Source: Artemisia argyi
Lineage: Eukaryota > Streptophyta > Magnoliopsida > Asterales > Asteraceae
DNA: 64,000 nt
Assembly: GCA_030686995.1 (NCBI GenBank)
Contig: CM060697.1
Location: forward strand, 100,144,147-100,208,146
Reading direction: 5' to 3'
The translations under genes were made by a program, and so were the position numbers. Below are positions 24,899 to 35,861 of this stretch, one piece after another. The stretch's first letter is position 1; each line of letters opens with the position of its first letter. The notes beneath the pieces were generated by a model, which saw only the letters and a program-made list of their open reading frames with translations, was not told the DNA's origin and searched no databases.

Positions 24899-26558
24899 TC
24901 ATAGGCCTTCAAGCACTTCTTTGTAGACGACATTCTTAGTAGTTGTACACAGATTGCCATGCTCATCACAAACGACAACCTTCAAACCACTTTTGCTTTT
25001 AACTCTCGAGACAGTAACATATAGCTGTCCATGTGTGAAAACAGGTCGAGGGAGGTACAAACCAACTCTTGCTAACGATTGACCCTGACTCTTGTTAATT
25101 GTCATTGCAAATGAAACGGAAATAGGAAATTGTTTCCTGACTATCTTAAGCGGTAAACGCTTATCGGAAGGAGTAACCCTCAACCTTGGTATGATTACTG
25201 TCTTTCCAAAGTTGGTTCCGTTAATGATACGGGCGTGAATAGAAGTTCTTGTTAATTTAAGAACTTGGAGCCTTGTTCCGTTACACAGTCCATTGGCTTG
25301 ATCAATGTTTCGCAACAACATAATCGGGACTCCAACTTTTAAAGCAAGTCTATGGTTCGGAACACCTGAAAACTTCAAACCGTTTATAAATTCTGGGGAG
25401 AAAACAGATTGATCAATGTCGGCGCCACGTTCAGTTTTGTCAACGCTGTCACAACTAAGGTAAACCATTTCTTCTCCTGGAAACTTGTCCAACAGGCGTT
25501 CATTTATGCTGTCTACGACTTCATTAGTGGGAGCAAGGATTGCCTTTTCTTGAAAGTAGGCCGGATCATCAATGTTATCCAAAAGGTTTGGATATGTGAA
25601 GTCAATAATAGATTGAACCGGGTCATCAGCCGAATCTATTAGAATTTCACGTGGCACATCTATAGAAACCTCACCGTCATTTGGATCTCCAACTTCTCCG
25701 TCTCCGACTTTCAATATCCATTCTGCAAATTCCCGTATTTCGTTGACATCTTCAGGGCATGATCCCACAGTTAGCCTCATGTTCGCTGTCAGCTTAAGAA
25801 CGGTGTAGTATTCCCACAAGTAAGATTTCCTCAAAGAAGCGGTAACAATGTCTTCCCGGGATCCTTTAGGAATAACAGGTAGTACCTGTCTAAAGTCACC
25901 GCTAAAAACCATCGTCATTTTTCCAAAAGGGTCTTCACAAGAATCGTACCTGCTCGCACGAAGTATATCTCTCAAAGACCGATCTAATGCTTCGAAGCAA
26001 AGCTTATTTGCCATGGGCGCCTCATCCCATATAATAAGCTTACATTTCTTTAACATTTTCCCAAGATCGCTTTGAGCACTTATAGAGCAAGTAGAAGTCT
26101 CGTCAACATTGATAGGAATATGGAATCTTGAGTGAGCAGTTCGTCCTCCCGACATTAATAAAGACGCAATACCACTGGATGCCACGTTTAAAACTATATC
26201 ACCTCTTCGTCTAATACCCACAGCAAGCGTCTTCCATAAGAAGGTCTTACCCGTACCACCGTAACCATAAACAAAGTACACTCCTCCTGTTCCTGTGTCA
26301 ACCGACTGTACTATGGTGTCATAAACACTCTTCTGTTCTGTGGTCAAAGAAGCGTACAAGCGTTCATATTCAGATTGTAACTCCACCGGGTTATAATCGG
26401 TCTCATCGTGTATAAGTCGATTACCAAAGTCGGTTATGTATGTTTCATCAGGATAAGGCATCTCAGACCAATGTCGCAAACTTGTACCTCTTGATCTAAG
26501 TAGTTGTTCAATATAGTACAAAGCCACATTTTTTTTTCGTCGTCACTGATAATCAAAT
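24899..26558 (-). CDS. PIF1-type helicase exon of RepHel
   Basis: The open part reads 542 residues from 26527. Motifs in order: Walker A GYGGTGKTF (about residue 88), Walker B LIIWDEAPM, motif GDFRQVLPV, then LAPTNE, CNGTRL, TINKSQGQSL and YVTVSRVKS. These are the helicase motifs of the PIF1/Pfh1 family used by plant Helitrons to unwind DNA in rolling-circle transposition. The exon acceptor lies at 26559. Between acceptor and the open frame, an A9 run leaves the upstream frame off by one base, so the helicase would not be fused to Rep in this copy unless slippage or internal initiation occurs. Confidence 0.9.
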
Positions 26559-26760
26559 CTGCATCAAATAAAAGTAAAGTTAGTATTTAATTGTTGTACA
26601 AAGTAACAATACCGTTACACATTTTGTGTATAAAAATATGGGCTATACAAAGATAACAGATATTTCATGACAGTTGCACAAAACATAATCTAAGGCAATC
26701 ATATTATTTAAAGAAATGCGTAAGAGATTATACTAACAAAGAGTAATTGTATGATATTAC

Positions 26761-27987
26761 CTGGAATTTGTAAAATCTCCCTTCTCTTATATTGAACATC
26801 TTGCGCAAGCAAATGCCATGTTTGTAACCAAACAGTCAAAGGAGTGGTGAGTTCCTTTTGCGAAAGCAATGTTACAAATAGTTCACGAAGATGTTCAGGA
26901 TGTGCCCAATGCGCTGCGTCTTTAATACTCTCAACATACTCCTTGTCGTCTTCTAAAAGGCCCGCTGCATAGCAAGCTTCTTTGTAGGTTGGATAAATTA
27001 TGCCATTAACCTTTTTAATCTCATCGTGGTTCCTACAACCTTTTGCACTATTTAGAAGCATCCTGCAATAGTAAGCGTCTCCTGTTGATATAGGTACGCT
27101 GTGAATTCTTCCAATGGATCTTCCTTGCTTCCTACGTGTCCAAATTCTTTTAGGAGCGTTCCAGACAAATTTAGTAGGAAACTCAGCATACGTTAGATCC
27201 CTTGCCGGCGGATACTCTTCATTCATCCTCATCCAACCATCAAACATATCAGCCCCAACTGTTTGCTTTTGAGAGGATGTTTCGAGATCAGCCTCTTCAT
27301 CATAGACAACTTGCTGTTCGCCCTCAAGATGAAAGGACAGCCTCTCAACAGATGGTGTTCTATAATGAATCTCAAAACCAAACAGCCGCCACGCAGCCTC
27401 ACAAGCAGATAGGTATCTGCAATCTAAGTACGCCCTTATCTCGTCAATAGGTTTATCAATTTGCTAACCGTCTTCCGTGGTAACAGGTTCATACAACTGT
27501 GCCGATACTCTATCCGGACCCTTGTTTATGTACTTAAACAAATATTTGATTGACCCGGTCTGGTTGCACCACTCAACATTAATGTGGCATTGGTAGCGTT
27601 TTAGAAGCTGAGCATTATACGGGATGACATAACCGTTATGTAACTTATGGCCACTCTTTTCCACATATCTTCCGTTGTCAGGTCTTTTATAAACAGGGTA
27701 GCCATCCGCGTCTACTGAACTACGTTGGGTGAATTTTTTGGGGAAGTGTCTCGTACACTTACCTTCAGAACTACAAACCTGGTTAGGGTCATCCGCACCG
27801 CAAGGACCATGCATCATAAAATCAGACACTAATTTGTACAATTCCGGGTCGCTTTCTTTATCCGGTATCTCGGCAGATATGTGTTTGTCAATCTGTTCTG
27901 CATTTGGAACCTTGTCATCCCTATGCAAGAATAAGCATACGTGCGCGTGCGGAAGTCCTCTTTTTTGAAACTCAACAGTATATACAA
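26761..27987 (-). CDS. HUH Rep endonuclease exon of RepHel, with an internal TAG
   Basis: The 5' part carries the HUH motif in GLPHAHVCLFL and the two-tyrosine catalytic motif SIKYLFKYINKG, plus CTRHFPKKF, all typical of Helitron Rep. After DG, the codon TAG at 27466-27464 interrupts the frame. The same frame then continues with typical RepHel linker sequence (PIDEIRAYLDCRYLSACEA, TWLQTWHLL-like) to the donor at 26761. A single base change would explain the stop. Exon phases match both neighbours. Confidence 0.85.
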
Positions 27988-28094
27988 CTGCCAATTATCA
28001 TAAAGAAAAGTTAGTTACACATTTATTAATAATATTACCATGCATACAATTTGTTACATAAAAATATACATTGGTAAAGGTTTATGTATAGTAC

Positions 28095-29071
28095 CTGCTT
28101 GAACGCGACCAAATAAACGCATCTCTTTCAAATCCTTCATCAACTGGTCCAGCTTCATTTTAAAAACCCTTGTAAGCACATCCGGCCGATCTGAAGATGG
28201 AAGGTTATGCTCTCGCATAAATCTATTTATCTCCGGCCAATTAGGATTGCACGTTACTGTTATGAACAAATCCGGACAACCGTACCATCTACACAACGCC
28301 ATAGCATCCATATAGTTTTGCTTCATGTACCTTGGACCACCGGTAAATGTAGAAGGCAATACAACTGGCTTTCCAAGAGCTGTGGGGTCTGTGTTTCCAG
28401 ATGCGATGCTCTGACGGATATTTGAGTACGTATCACACCTAAGTTTTGACTGTTTTGATCGATGGAAATATAACCGCTCAGTCTCAAACATAGTGTAGCC
28501 GTCCACAAGAAACTGCTGAAACAAACGACCTCCACGTGTGAATAAATTTTCTTGATTAGGACGATCCATAATGTGATAAGAAAACCACTGCCGCATAGTA
28601 ACTGTTTTGTCATTCTTGTCCTTCTTATTTCCGTTTGTCTGATTTGTGGGCTTCTGTTTACCATTCTTTCTCAGAGGTATATTCAAATGATAACCATCTT
28701 GTGCACGAGGCATCAACAAAGGGTATTGCAAGGGGAGATACATAGGATGGAAAATATTTATACGTTGCAAACCTTCGCCATGCTTGTCTATGATAATATC
28801 TCTTTGTTCCGCGCATGAATCGAAGTCACCTACAATAAGACCAGCAACCTCGTTGGCAGTGGGAAGATTGTAATTTCGTCCATCCTTTCCTCGCTTTGCA
28901 ATGAGCTTTATTTTGATATTCTGCTCAGCGTCTTCCGTGTATCGGTCACGTGCTCTTCTAAAAGTTTGCACCAACTCACTCGAAGTGTCTAAAATTTCTC
29001 TTACTTCATTGATAATGTTCGGATCGACAGGATGCTTTGAGTTTGAAGCACCGGATGATGACGAAGAATTG
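28095..29071 (-). CDS. Helitron-like N-terminal domain exon of RepHel
   Basis: Contains the conserved order IIDKHGEGLQRINIFHPMY, LPLQYPLLMPRAQDGYH, then MRQWFSYHIMDR, FQQFLVDGYTMFE, LPSTFTGGPRYMKQNYMDAM and CPDLFITVTCNPNWPEI, as found in Helitron transposases just ahead of the HUH domain. The exon is fully open. It joins 29157 upstream (AG/C) and 27987 downstream (G/TT) in phase. Confidence 0.9.
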
Positions 29072-29156
29072 CTGCATATTAGTAACTTTAATTGGTTCAA
29101 CGAAAACTCAATAAACGTGTTCAACATCAAATGATAATAATTGCAACGTAAATTAC

Positions 29157-29601
29157 CTTATTGCTTTTGCTCTATTTCCATTCTCGTTTGCTGTGTCATA
29201 TATATAAAGCTGTGCAAATTTCGTAGGAACACCTGCTTCCGGAAGCAAACTACCAATACGATGGTATGTTTGACCATGCAACCGGAAAACATACGGAGCA
29301 CGACCTCCTCTATTTATTGAATCGTCAATCTTCCCACCCATAGAAGTAAAAGAGAACATGTTATTATATGTTCTAATGTTTTTTCTAAAATTCTGACTCT
29401 TTGCATCGTCATTAAAGAATAAATCGTGTAAAGGTTCTGGAGCCGGAGGCGGTTGTTTAATAGAAACTTTTCCCTTGCTACAACATATACTATACGCTTT
29501 GTTTGTTAGATTCCCTTGGTTTCCTTTTCGGGCTTCAGCTTCCCATAGCAAAGCATGACATTCTTTACACTCAAATGTAGGATCACCATGGTCGTAGTAA
29601 T
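29157..29601 (-). CDS. Cys-containing exon of RepHel upstream of the Helitron-like N domain
   Basis: Begins DYYDHGDPTFECKECHALLW and includes CCSKGKV, LHDLFFNDDAKSQNFRKNIR, FSFTSMGG, RAPYVFRLHGQTYHRIGSL and FAQLYIYDT. These match the region ahead of the Rep domain in Helitron transposases. CKEC and CC could form a zinc-binding site. The frame is open and in phase on both sides. Confidence 0.87.
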
Positions 29602-29682
29602 CTGAAAAAAAAATATATCTTGCTTAAATAATGTGCAACATAAATTAGAATTTACCCTTTTTCATGAAAGTTTAAAAGAATA

Positions 29683-29687
<5 letters not shown>

Positions 29688-29774
<87 letters not shown>
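29688..29774. repeat. (TA)n microsatellite of about 87 bp
   Basis: Perfect TA run inside the RepHel intron between the exons ending at 29776 and starting at 29601. It begins directly at the splice donor, so its length may affect splicing of that intron. Confidence 0.92.
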
Positions 29775-29778
<4 letters not shown>

Positions 29779-30084
29779 CGGATATACCAACGTATTTGTC
29801 GTATACTTTTCTGACATTTCTATCATCGTCATTAAGATTAAACCTAACTGGTGTTGGAGGTTGTAAAGAAGGTCTCTTAGACCGTTTTGTTCGACTTGAT
29901 GACTCACCAACTTCGTAAGATGAATTTTGTGTCATTATAGAGGTAGTGGTTCTTTGAACAAACGATGTTGATGTGTTGTTGGTACGTTGATTAACCTTAT
30001 GAGAATCGGGTGTTTGGAAAGAAACTGAAAACAACATTGATAGAAAAATTAAAACACATTCAATCGTAAACATGTATTTCAATG

Positions 30085-30730
30085 ATAATATGTTGGGTTT
30101 TAAAATTTACCGTTTGATACATTAGTCATGGGAGATTGTGTAAAACGTGTCGTGCCATCTGGATTTGATTGGGTGGTATGTCCTACCAAAGAATTACGTG
30201 TCGCTCTACTACGATGAACATTGTTAACCATGTTGAGAGGAACTGGACTTTGTGTCACTATATAAAGTGTTAACTTGGTTAGAAACAGTATTATTCTTAG
30301 CTATCGTACGTACAATGCAGCAGTATGTTCATTCTTACAAATTGAGCCTCCAGAAGTCATAGCTCTGTTCCACAAATTAGAAGAAGGATTTCTTGACACA
30401 TTCTTAGGTTGCCGCGGCGTAAGTGAAACAGGACCTACAGATATGTGTAAAATATGGTGGTAGAAGAAGAATAATTATTAACAATATTAATAATTATTTA
30501 TGGAAGATTATAGTCATAAATATACCATTTGAAATGTGATCCAATGGAGATTGTCGTTTACGTGTTGCAGGAACTGAAGCTGTTTGGTTACAACTTGTAG
30601 GCAAAGAATTGGGCGAGAATGAACCAAGATTTCCGTTGTTAATAGTGTTGCAAACAGCAGAGCTTGGAGAAACTATAAAGGAATAACTCATGCAATGTCA
30701 ATGAATAGATATTCTAATAACATAGGAAGT
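30085..30730 (-). repeat. Three-exon cassette of RepHel, copy 1
   Basis: Holds exons encoding TQSPVPLNMVNNVHRSRATR, VSLTPRQPKNVS and NNGNLGSFSPNSLPTSCNQT blocks. The same three exons, introns and order recur at about 30830-31490. Confidence 0.85.
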
Positions 30731-30829
30731 GTAGTACATGTATATATATGTCTAACCAATAGAATTTACTGAATTTGAGATTAGTATAACGTCACGTTAA
30801 AAAAAACATGAATATAAAAATTAAAACAC

Positions 30830-31490
30830 ATTCAATCGTAAACATGTACTTCAATGATAGTATGTTGGGTTTTAAAATTTACCGTTTGATACATTAGTCA
30901 TGGGAGATTGTCTATGACGTGTCGCCCCATCTGGAGTTGATTGGGTGGTATGTGCTACGACAGAATTACGTGTCGCTCTGCTACGATGAACATTGGTAAT
31001 CATGCTAAGAGGAACTGGAGTTTGTGTAACTATTAAAAAAATGAACTTGGTTACAAAGAGTATTATTCTAAGCTATGGTAGGTAGAATGCAGCAGTATAT
31101 AGATTCTTACGAATTGAGCCTCCAGAAGTCATATCTCTGTTGAACACATTAGAAGAAGGAGTTGTAGAAACATTTTTCGGTTGCTGCGGCGTATGTGAAA
31201 CAGGACCTACGGATATGAGTAAAATATAGTGTTAGAAGAATAATAAATACTTGACAATTTTGTTAAGTATTTATCGAAGATTATATGCATAAATATACCA
31301 TTTGAAATGTGATCCATTGGAGATTGTCGTTTACGTGTTGCAGGAACTGAAGCTGTTTGGTTGCAGCTTGTAGGCAAGGAATTGGGAGAGAATGAACCAA
31401 GATTTCCGTTGTTAATAGGGTTGCATACAGCAGGCATTTGCGAAACTATAAAGGAATAACTCATGCAATGTCAATTAATATCTATTCTAA
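30830..31490 (-). repeat. Three-exon cassette of RepHel, copy 2
   Basis: Carries TQTPVPLSMITNVHRSRATR, VSHTPQQPKNVS and NNGNLGSFSPNSLPTSCNQT. The intron sequences are near-identical too (ACACATTCAATCGTAAACAT before the first exon in both copies), so this is a recent tandem duplication of about 740 bp. Confidence 0.85.
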
Positions 31491-33160
31491 TCACATAAGA
31501 AGTGTACTACATGTATGTATGTGTCTAACAAATTGAATTTCATGAATTTGAGCTTCTTATAACGTCAATAGCAGAAGAAGGTGTACCATAACTTGTTGGC
31601 TGTTGTGGTGTAAGTGAAACACGACCTGTAGATGTTGTGTAAAAATTTGGTGGAATGTTTGAGTTCATCTGATGTACCGGTAAATTTGTTCCTAATATAT
31701 TAAAAACATTAGACAAACATGTTAGACATATAAAATCAATTTAATGAAAATGCAATATGGAAGTTCGTGTAGAAAATGTATACATATAAGGCAATAAGGA
31801 AAGATAGAAAACCTAAGTGTGATTGGAAATCTGGACTTGTACTTTGGCTAACATGTTTGCTCACATTGGGAGTCAAGGGTGATAATCGAGATGGAAACGT
31901 CCGAATACTATTTGTGGCCAATATGGGATTTGTTGTATGTAGACTTGTTCCTAAATGTATATACAAAAGTTTAAGAACATTCATGTAAGTGCAAAGGAAT
32001 AGCCATATGATCTTGAACGTTTAAACTTTGAAATCAAATTATTATTTAGAGAGTCTTTATACATGATACCTTCAAACAATGCTGAAGTTGAATCTATCGA
32101 TGAGTTTACGAAATTTGAAACGGCATTTAAATTTTGTTGGCAATCTGCGTAATATTATAATGAGAAGTATTAAAAGGTTAAAATTTTATAATATTGATAA
32201 GATGTCACTAAATAAATTGTTCTGTACTATTAAAGTATATAACTAACTCACAGTTAGTAACATCAGCAAGCGGTAGTACATTTTGTGGACGTCGTTTAGT
32301 CTGCGCAAATGAACCTACATAGAGAAATATTGGTAAAATATGAATACAAAAAGAAATTGCATAAGACTTTGTAGTTTGAGTTAACAGGAAAAAATAAACA
32401 TTTCGAACAAACATTCGAATGGAGTTAAAGTACTATATATACCTTTAAGCTTTTGTTGTTGTGTTGACGATGTATTGGATAAATGTGATGTAGGCAAGGT
32501 TCCAGTGAGAGGATCATCTTATACATAGAAACATAAATACTTAAGCCATGATACTAAACAAATATATAATACCTTGTTATTTATAGATAGAAACACATAC
32601 ATGTCAGTAACTCTGCCAAAGAAACTCTTGTGTTGGAAGGTGCCGTGGCTGTTTCTGACAAAGGGAGTTGTTCGTTTGAAGCTTGACGGTTCTTAGTGCT
32701 CGGCACATTTGTCTTACGTTTTCTTGAAAGCCTTTCATTGTTTTCATCCATGGTGGAATAGTAGAAACAATTTTGTCAAGAAAAGAAGATAAACAACGTT
32801 TGGGTTATTTAAATGTGTTTTTGAAATTTTGAAATTTAATTGTGTAATATCACCATTTATTGAGCCATATATAAATATTTTTGTAACTGATTTGATATAT
32901 ATTATGTTATTAATAGTAGTATTGATTGACACTAATTACCATTCATTGTTATCTAACCAAATCGTTTTTATTAATGGTGATATTGGTTAAGAATCGTGGC
33001 CAAGATTTCCAATAATCCAAATATATTATTCAACCAAATTACATTGAAATCATGCAACATCAAATTAACCAATGAAACAGATTTCGAATCAAAATACATT
33101 TATTTGTGAAGCTGAAAATCAAATAAAGTTGTAAACGACGTATACTCAGAGGATTCAACT

Positions 33161-33657
33161 TCATTCTTCATCACTAAAGAAGTTTAAATCGACAACGTAG
33201 TCACCAGTTAACTCATGACCCATTGCACGTACTTCTTTAATCATATCTTCTGCTTTTACGATCTTCTTCTTGCATCCGGCCAGAACCTGTTGACACTCTT
33301 GAGGATCTCCAACATTTAGTTTAAGCCAGTCGAGAAGAATAGATTCATCCAATTCATCTATAAACACAACAGTAAATGAAGCCATAAACATATTTATGAA
33401 AACATATTAAAAACACTACATGGTATACCTAAATTTTTTTGAGAAGCTTCACCTTCTTCAAAGACAGATGCAAGAAACCTTAATGCAACATCCACTTTAG
33501 TACTTCTCTCTTTGGCATGTCGATCACGTAATTTATCATCATCTTTTGGTTGAGTCTCATGTTTTTTTTCAGAAAATACTGGATCATTGGACTTTGAATC
33601 AGTGTAAGATTCATGTGATTCTGTATGTTGAACGGTTTTAGAATTGGATGATGCCAT
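33161..33657 (-). CDS. Small Helitron-borne protein, 141 aa, two exons, unknown function
   Basis: Exons 33657-33429 and 33357-33161 join in phase. The N-terminal half is charged and hydrophilic (DDDKLRDRHAKERSTKVD); the C-terminal half starts DELDESILLDWLKLNVGD and continues CQQVLAGCKKKIVKAEDMI, probably helical, ending in an acidic FFSDEE tail. No known domain recognised. It lies upstream of RepHel on the same strand. Its ELDESILLDWL resembles ELDINALLQWL of the 111-aa gene at 23655-24203, at the same place after the last intron, so the two may be distant relatives. The frame is intact. Function unknown. Confidence 0.62.
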
Positions 33658-34253
33658 GGAAAAAATATATGTCGATGCATCTTATTCTATGACCCATTTT
33701 ATAGCTTTTTTTTTGCAACTCTCCAATTTGACATGATGGGCTTTGATAGTGTATAATTGAATGGTTTAATTGGACAGGCTTTTGCAAACCTATTACATGA
33801 GTGGTCATGAGTTATTATTTGGGCCGGTGTTTTTAGCCCATGTTTTGTATACATTTAAGAGATTTTTTTATTGGTTACAATTGACTTAATTTCTAATAAA
33901 CTTTGTAGACCATTAAATTTGTCAAATGTACTTTAATTATAAAAAATATATTTGATTAATAAGGTTGGTTAAACTAATAGATGAATGGTAACAGGACTTG
34001 ACTGGTGACATAAGAAACAATAATTCGTATCTGCATTCAACAATTCTTCATTTAGAAAAAAATACCGACAAACAAATTTGTAACACAATTTCACCAAATA
34101 AAATAGCAAATTAAATGTTTAAATAAAAAGTGATAAGGGCTTCCAAATCACAAACACTAAGCTTTGTAATAATTATTTGAAACAAAAATAACTCAATAAT
34201 AAAGATAATATTATTCCGGCTGCTTCAGTAATGTTGATTCAAGACCTTGCCAA

Positions 34254-35861
34254 TCAAACATCATCATCGGAAGATTCATCATCAGTGGTAGGTACATAAT
34301 CATCTGTAGATTGCACATCATCTTGGTCTTCGTCATCAATGAAATTTTGTAAATCATCTTCATCAGATGCAGATGAGACACTATTAATGTCCGATTCTTC
34401 TAATTCTTCTTCGGCTTCATCCTCAAATAAGCTGTCAGAAGCACGAACGTCAGGAGAAGCGTAAGGTAGGTCATTTACATTAACCCATACACCATCATCG
34501 CTTGTACTATTCTTATTATAAAGATCTTCATCGGACACTTCGTCAATTAAAGCATACTTGTCCTTTCTTGAACGTGAACTGTCTTGTTCATTATGTAAAG
34601 GTAGATCATCAACAAATTGATCCAAATGGTATTCATGATCAGGAGATTGATCAATGACCTGGTTATCATCTTGATTAACTTGATTGCCTTTATCCTCGAC
34701 GTCATCAGATGAGTCATCAAAAATTGTACGACGGCGTTTTTTTGAAATCTCATTTTGTGTAAAGTTGCTGCTATGCGTAAACCTAATAGGCCTTGTGTCA
34801 TCAAATTCCTATTTTAACATTGCCATAGAATACATCAAATTTATACATATACGGTACCACTATCCTCTTATTTCAACTCTTTAAAAATCAATAAATATGC
34901 TCTATATGACTAATGATATAAATCCATACCAATTTTTTTTCATTGTCAACATGCTCTTCGCGTGTATTCTTCTTGGATAAAGGTAACACGTTATCATCGT
35001 CGGTGTTGAATGTAAAATCCTGTATGTATGCCAAAGAAACATTGTTATAAAAGAATACAATTTGTTTTTATGAATTTTGGCACATATTCAACACATACCA
35101 ACTCATCATCAGATAAGTCAACAACCGGTATATGTTTACCAATCATAATGGTAGAATTCGATGCTTTATTGCTTTCCTCTTCCTTGCTTAAATCCTAATT
35201 TACAAAAAATTTGTTATAAAACATATTTTCACATAAACAAAGTATACAAAAATGATATTCGAGTTGGTGTTGTTTATAAAGAAAAAAAAATAAATTTGCA
35301 CCTTCGATGATTTTACAGGTCTTTATAACTATAAAAATCATTAAGTATGGTGTATGAGTAACAATATGATTCGATACAAATTTTTTTCCTTTTTCAACAT
35401 GCTCTTCTTGTGAATTCTTCTTGGATGAAGGTAACACATTTTCTTCATCAGACAAACCATACTGAAGAACGTTGTTTTTCACAACAACACCATCTTGATT
35501 TGAGACTGTTTTGCCTTTGGTGTTGAAGGTAAATTCCTATATGTATGCCAAAGAAACATTATTATAGAAGAATACAAAATGTTTTAACGAATTTTGCCAC
35601 ATATTAAACACATACCAACTCATCATCGGATAAGTCAACAACCGGTATATCTTTACCAACCGAATGGGTAGAATTCATTGTTTTAATGCTTTCCTCTTCG
35701 TTGCTTATCTACAATAGAAAAAAATCAGTTAGTGCCATAAAACTCACGTACAAAAAGTAAACTGCAAATGAATTATGAAGTAAATCGAAATTTAGAGATT
35801 TGTTGTTCTTTACAAATAAGATAAACTACGTATGCACCTTGGATGATTTGAGGTTCTTCAT
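34254..35861 (-). CDS. Highly acidic Helitron-borne protein, 338 aa, with two SUMO-interaction-like motifs
   Basis: Six exons keep frame: 35861-35838, 35708-35616, 35536-35378, 35194-35099, 35019-34930, 34808-34254. The peptides GKDIPVVDLSDDEL (about residues 27-40) and GKHIPVVDLSDDEL (about 112-125) match the SUMO-interacting motif pattern: a hydrophobic VVDL core followed by Ser and acidic residues. The two are in duplicated exon pairs (the next exon starts EFTFNT or DFTFNT and holds NVLP-SKKN and EEHV). A third exon relative near 35320 is decayed and skipped. The long last exon has a basic KKRRRT stretch, a likely nuclear signal, then very acidic sequence ending TTDDESSDDDV. No enzyme domain is seen. 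It lies between the RPA/B3 block and RepHel. SUMO binding is inference. Confidence 0.68.

Larger units (their letters stand above)
24899..32751 (-). pseudogene. Helitron RepHel (Rep/helicase) gene, interrupted by a nonsense codon and a frameshift
   Basis: The start is assigned at 32751 (MDENNERLSRKRKTN). Downstream small N-terminal exons include 32517-32443, 32314-32252, 32144-32070, 31950-31813 and several up to 30024-29776. They are followed by exons 29601-29157, 29071-28095, 27987-26761 and 26558-24899. The order is a Ser/Thr/Pro-rich N-terminal region, Helitron-like N domain, HUH endonuclease with HAH and a two-tyrosine motif, and a PIF1-type helicase. Two lesions are visible: TAG at 27466-27464 just after the Rep domain, and a 9-base A run (26537-26529) that shifts the helicase out of frame. 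One junction around 31560-31450 could not be resolved. All other junctions I checked keep phase, so decay looks recent. Confidence 0.85.

Noticed and set aside
25409..25642. Plus-strand open frames within the RepHel region
   Set aside because: Shadows of the minus-strand helicase and Rep exons; no independent coding signal.
29633..30082. Open frames rich in IYIYIY
   Set aside because: Translation of the (TA)n microsatellite; only the RepHel exon 30024-29776 within this interval is real coding sequence.
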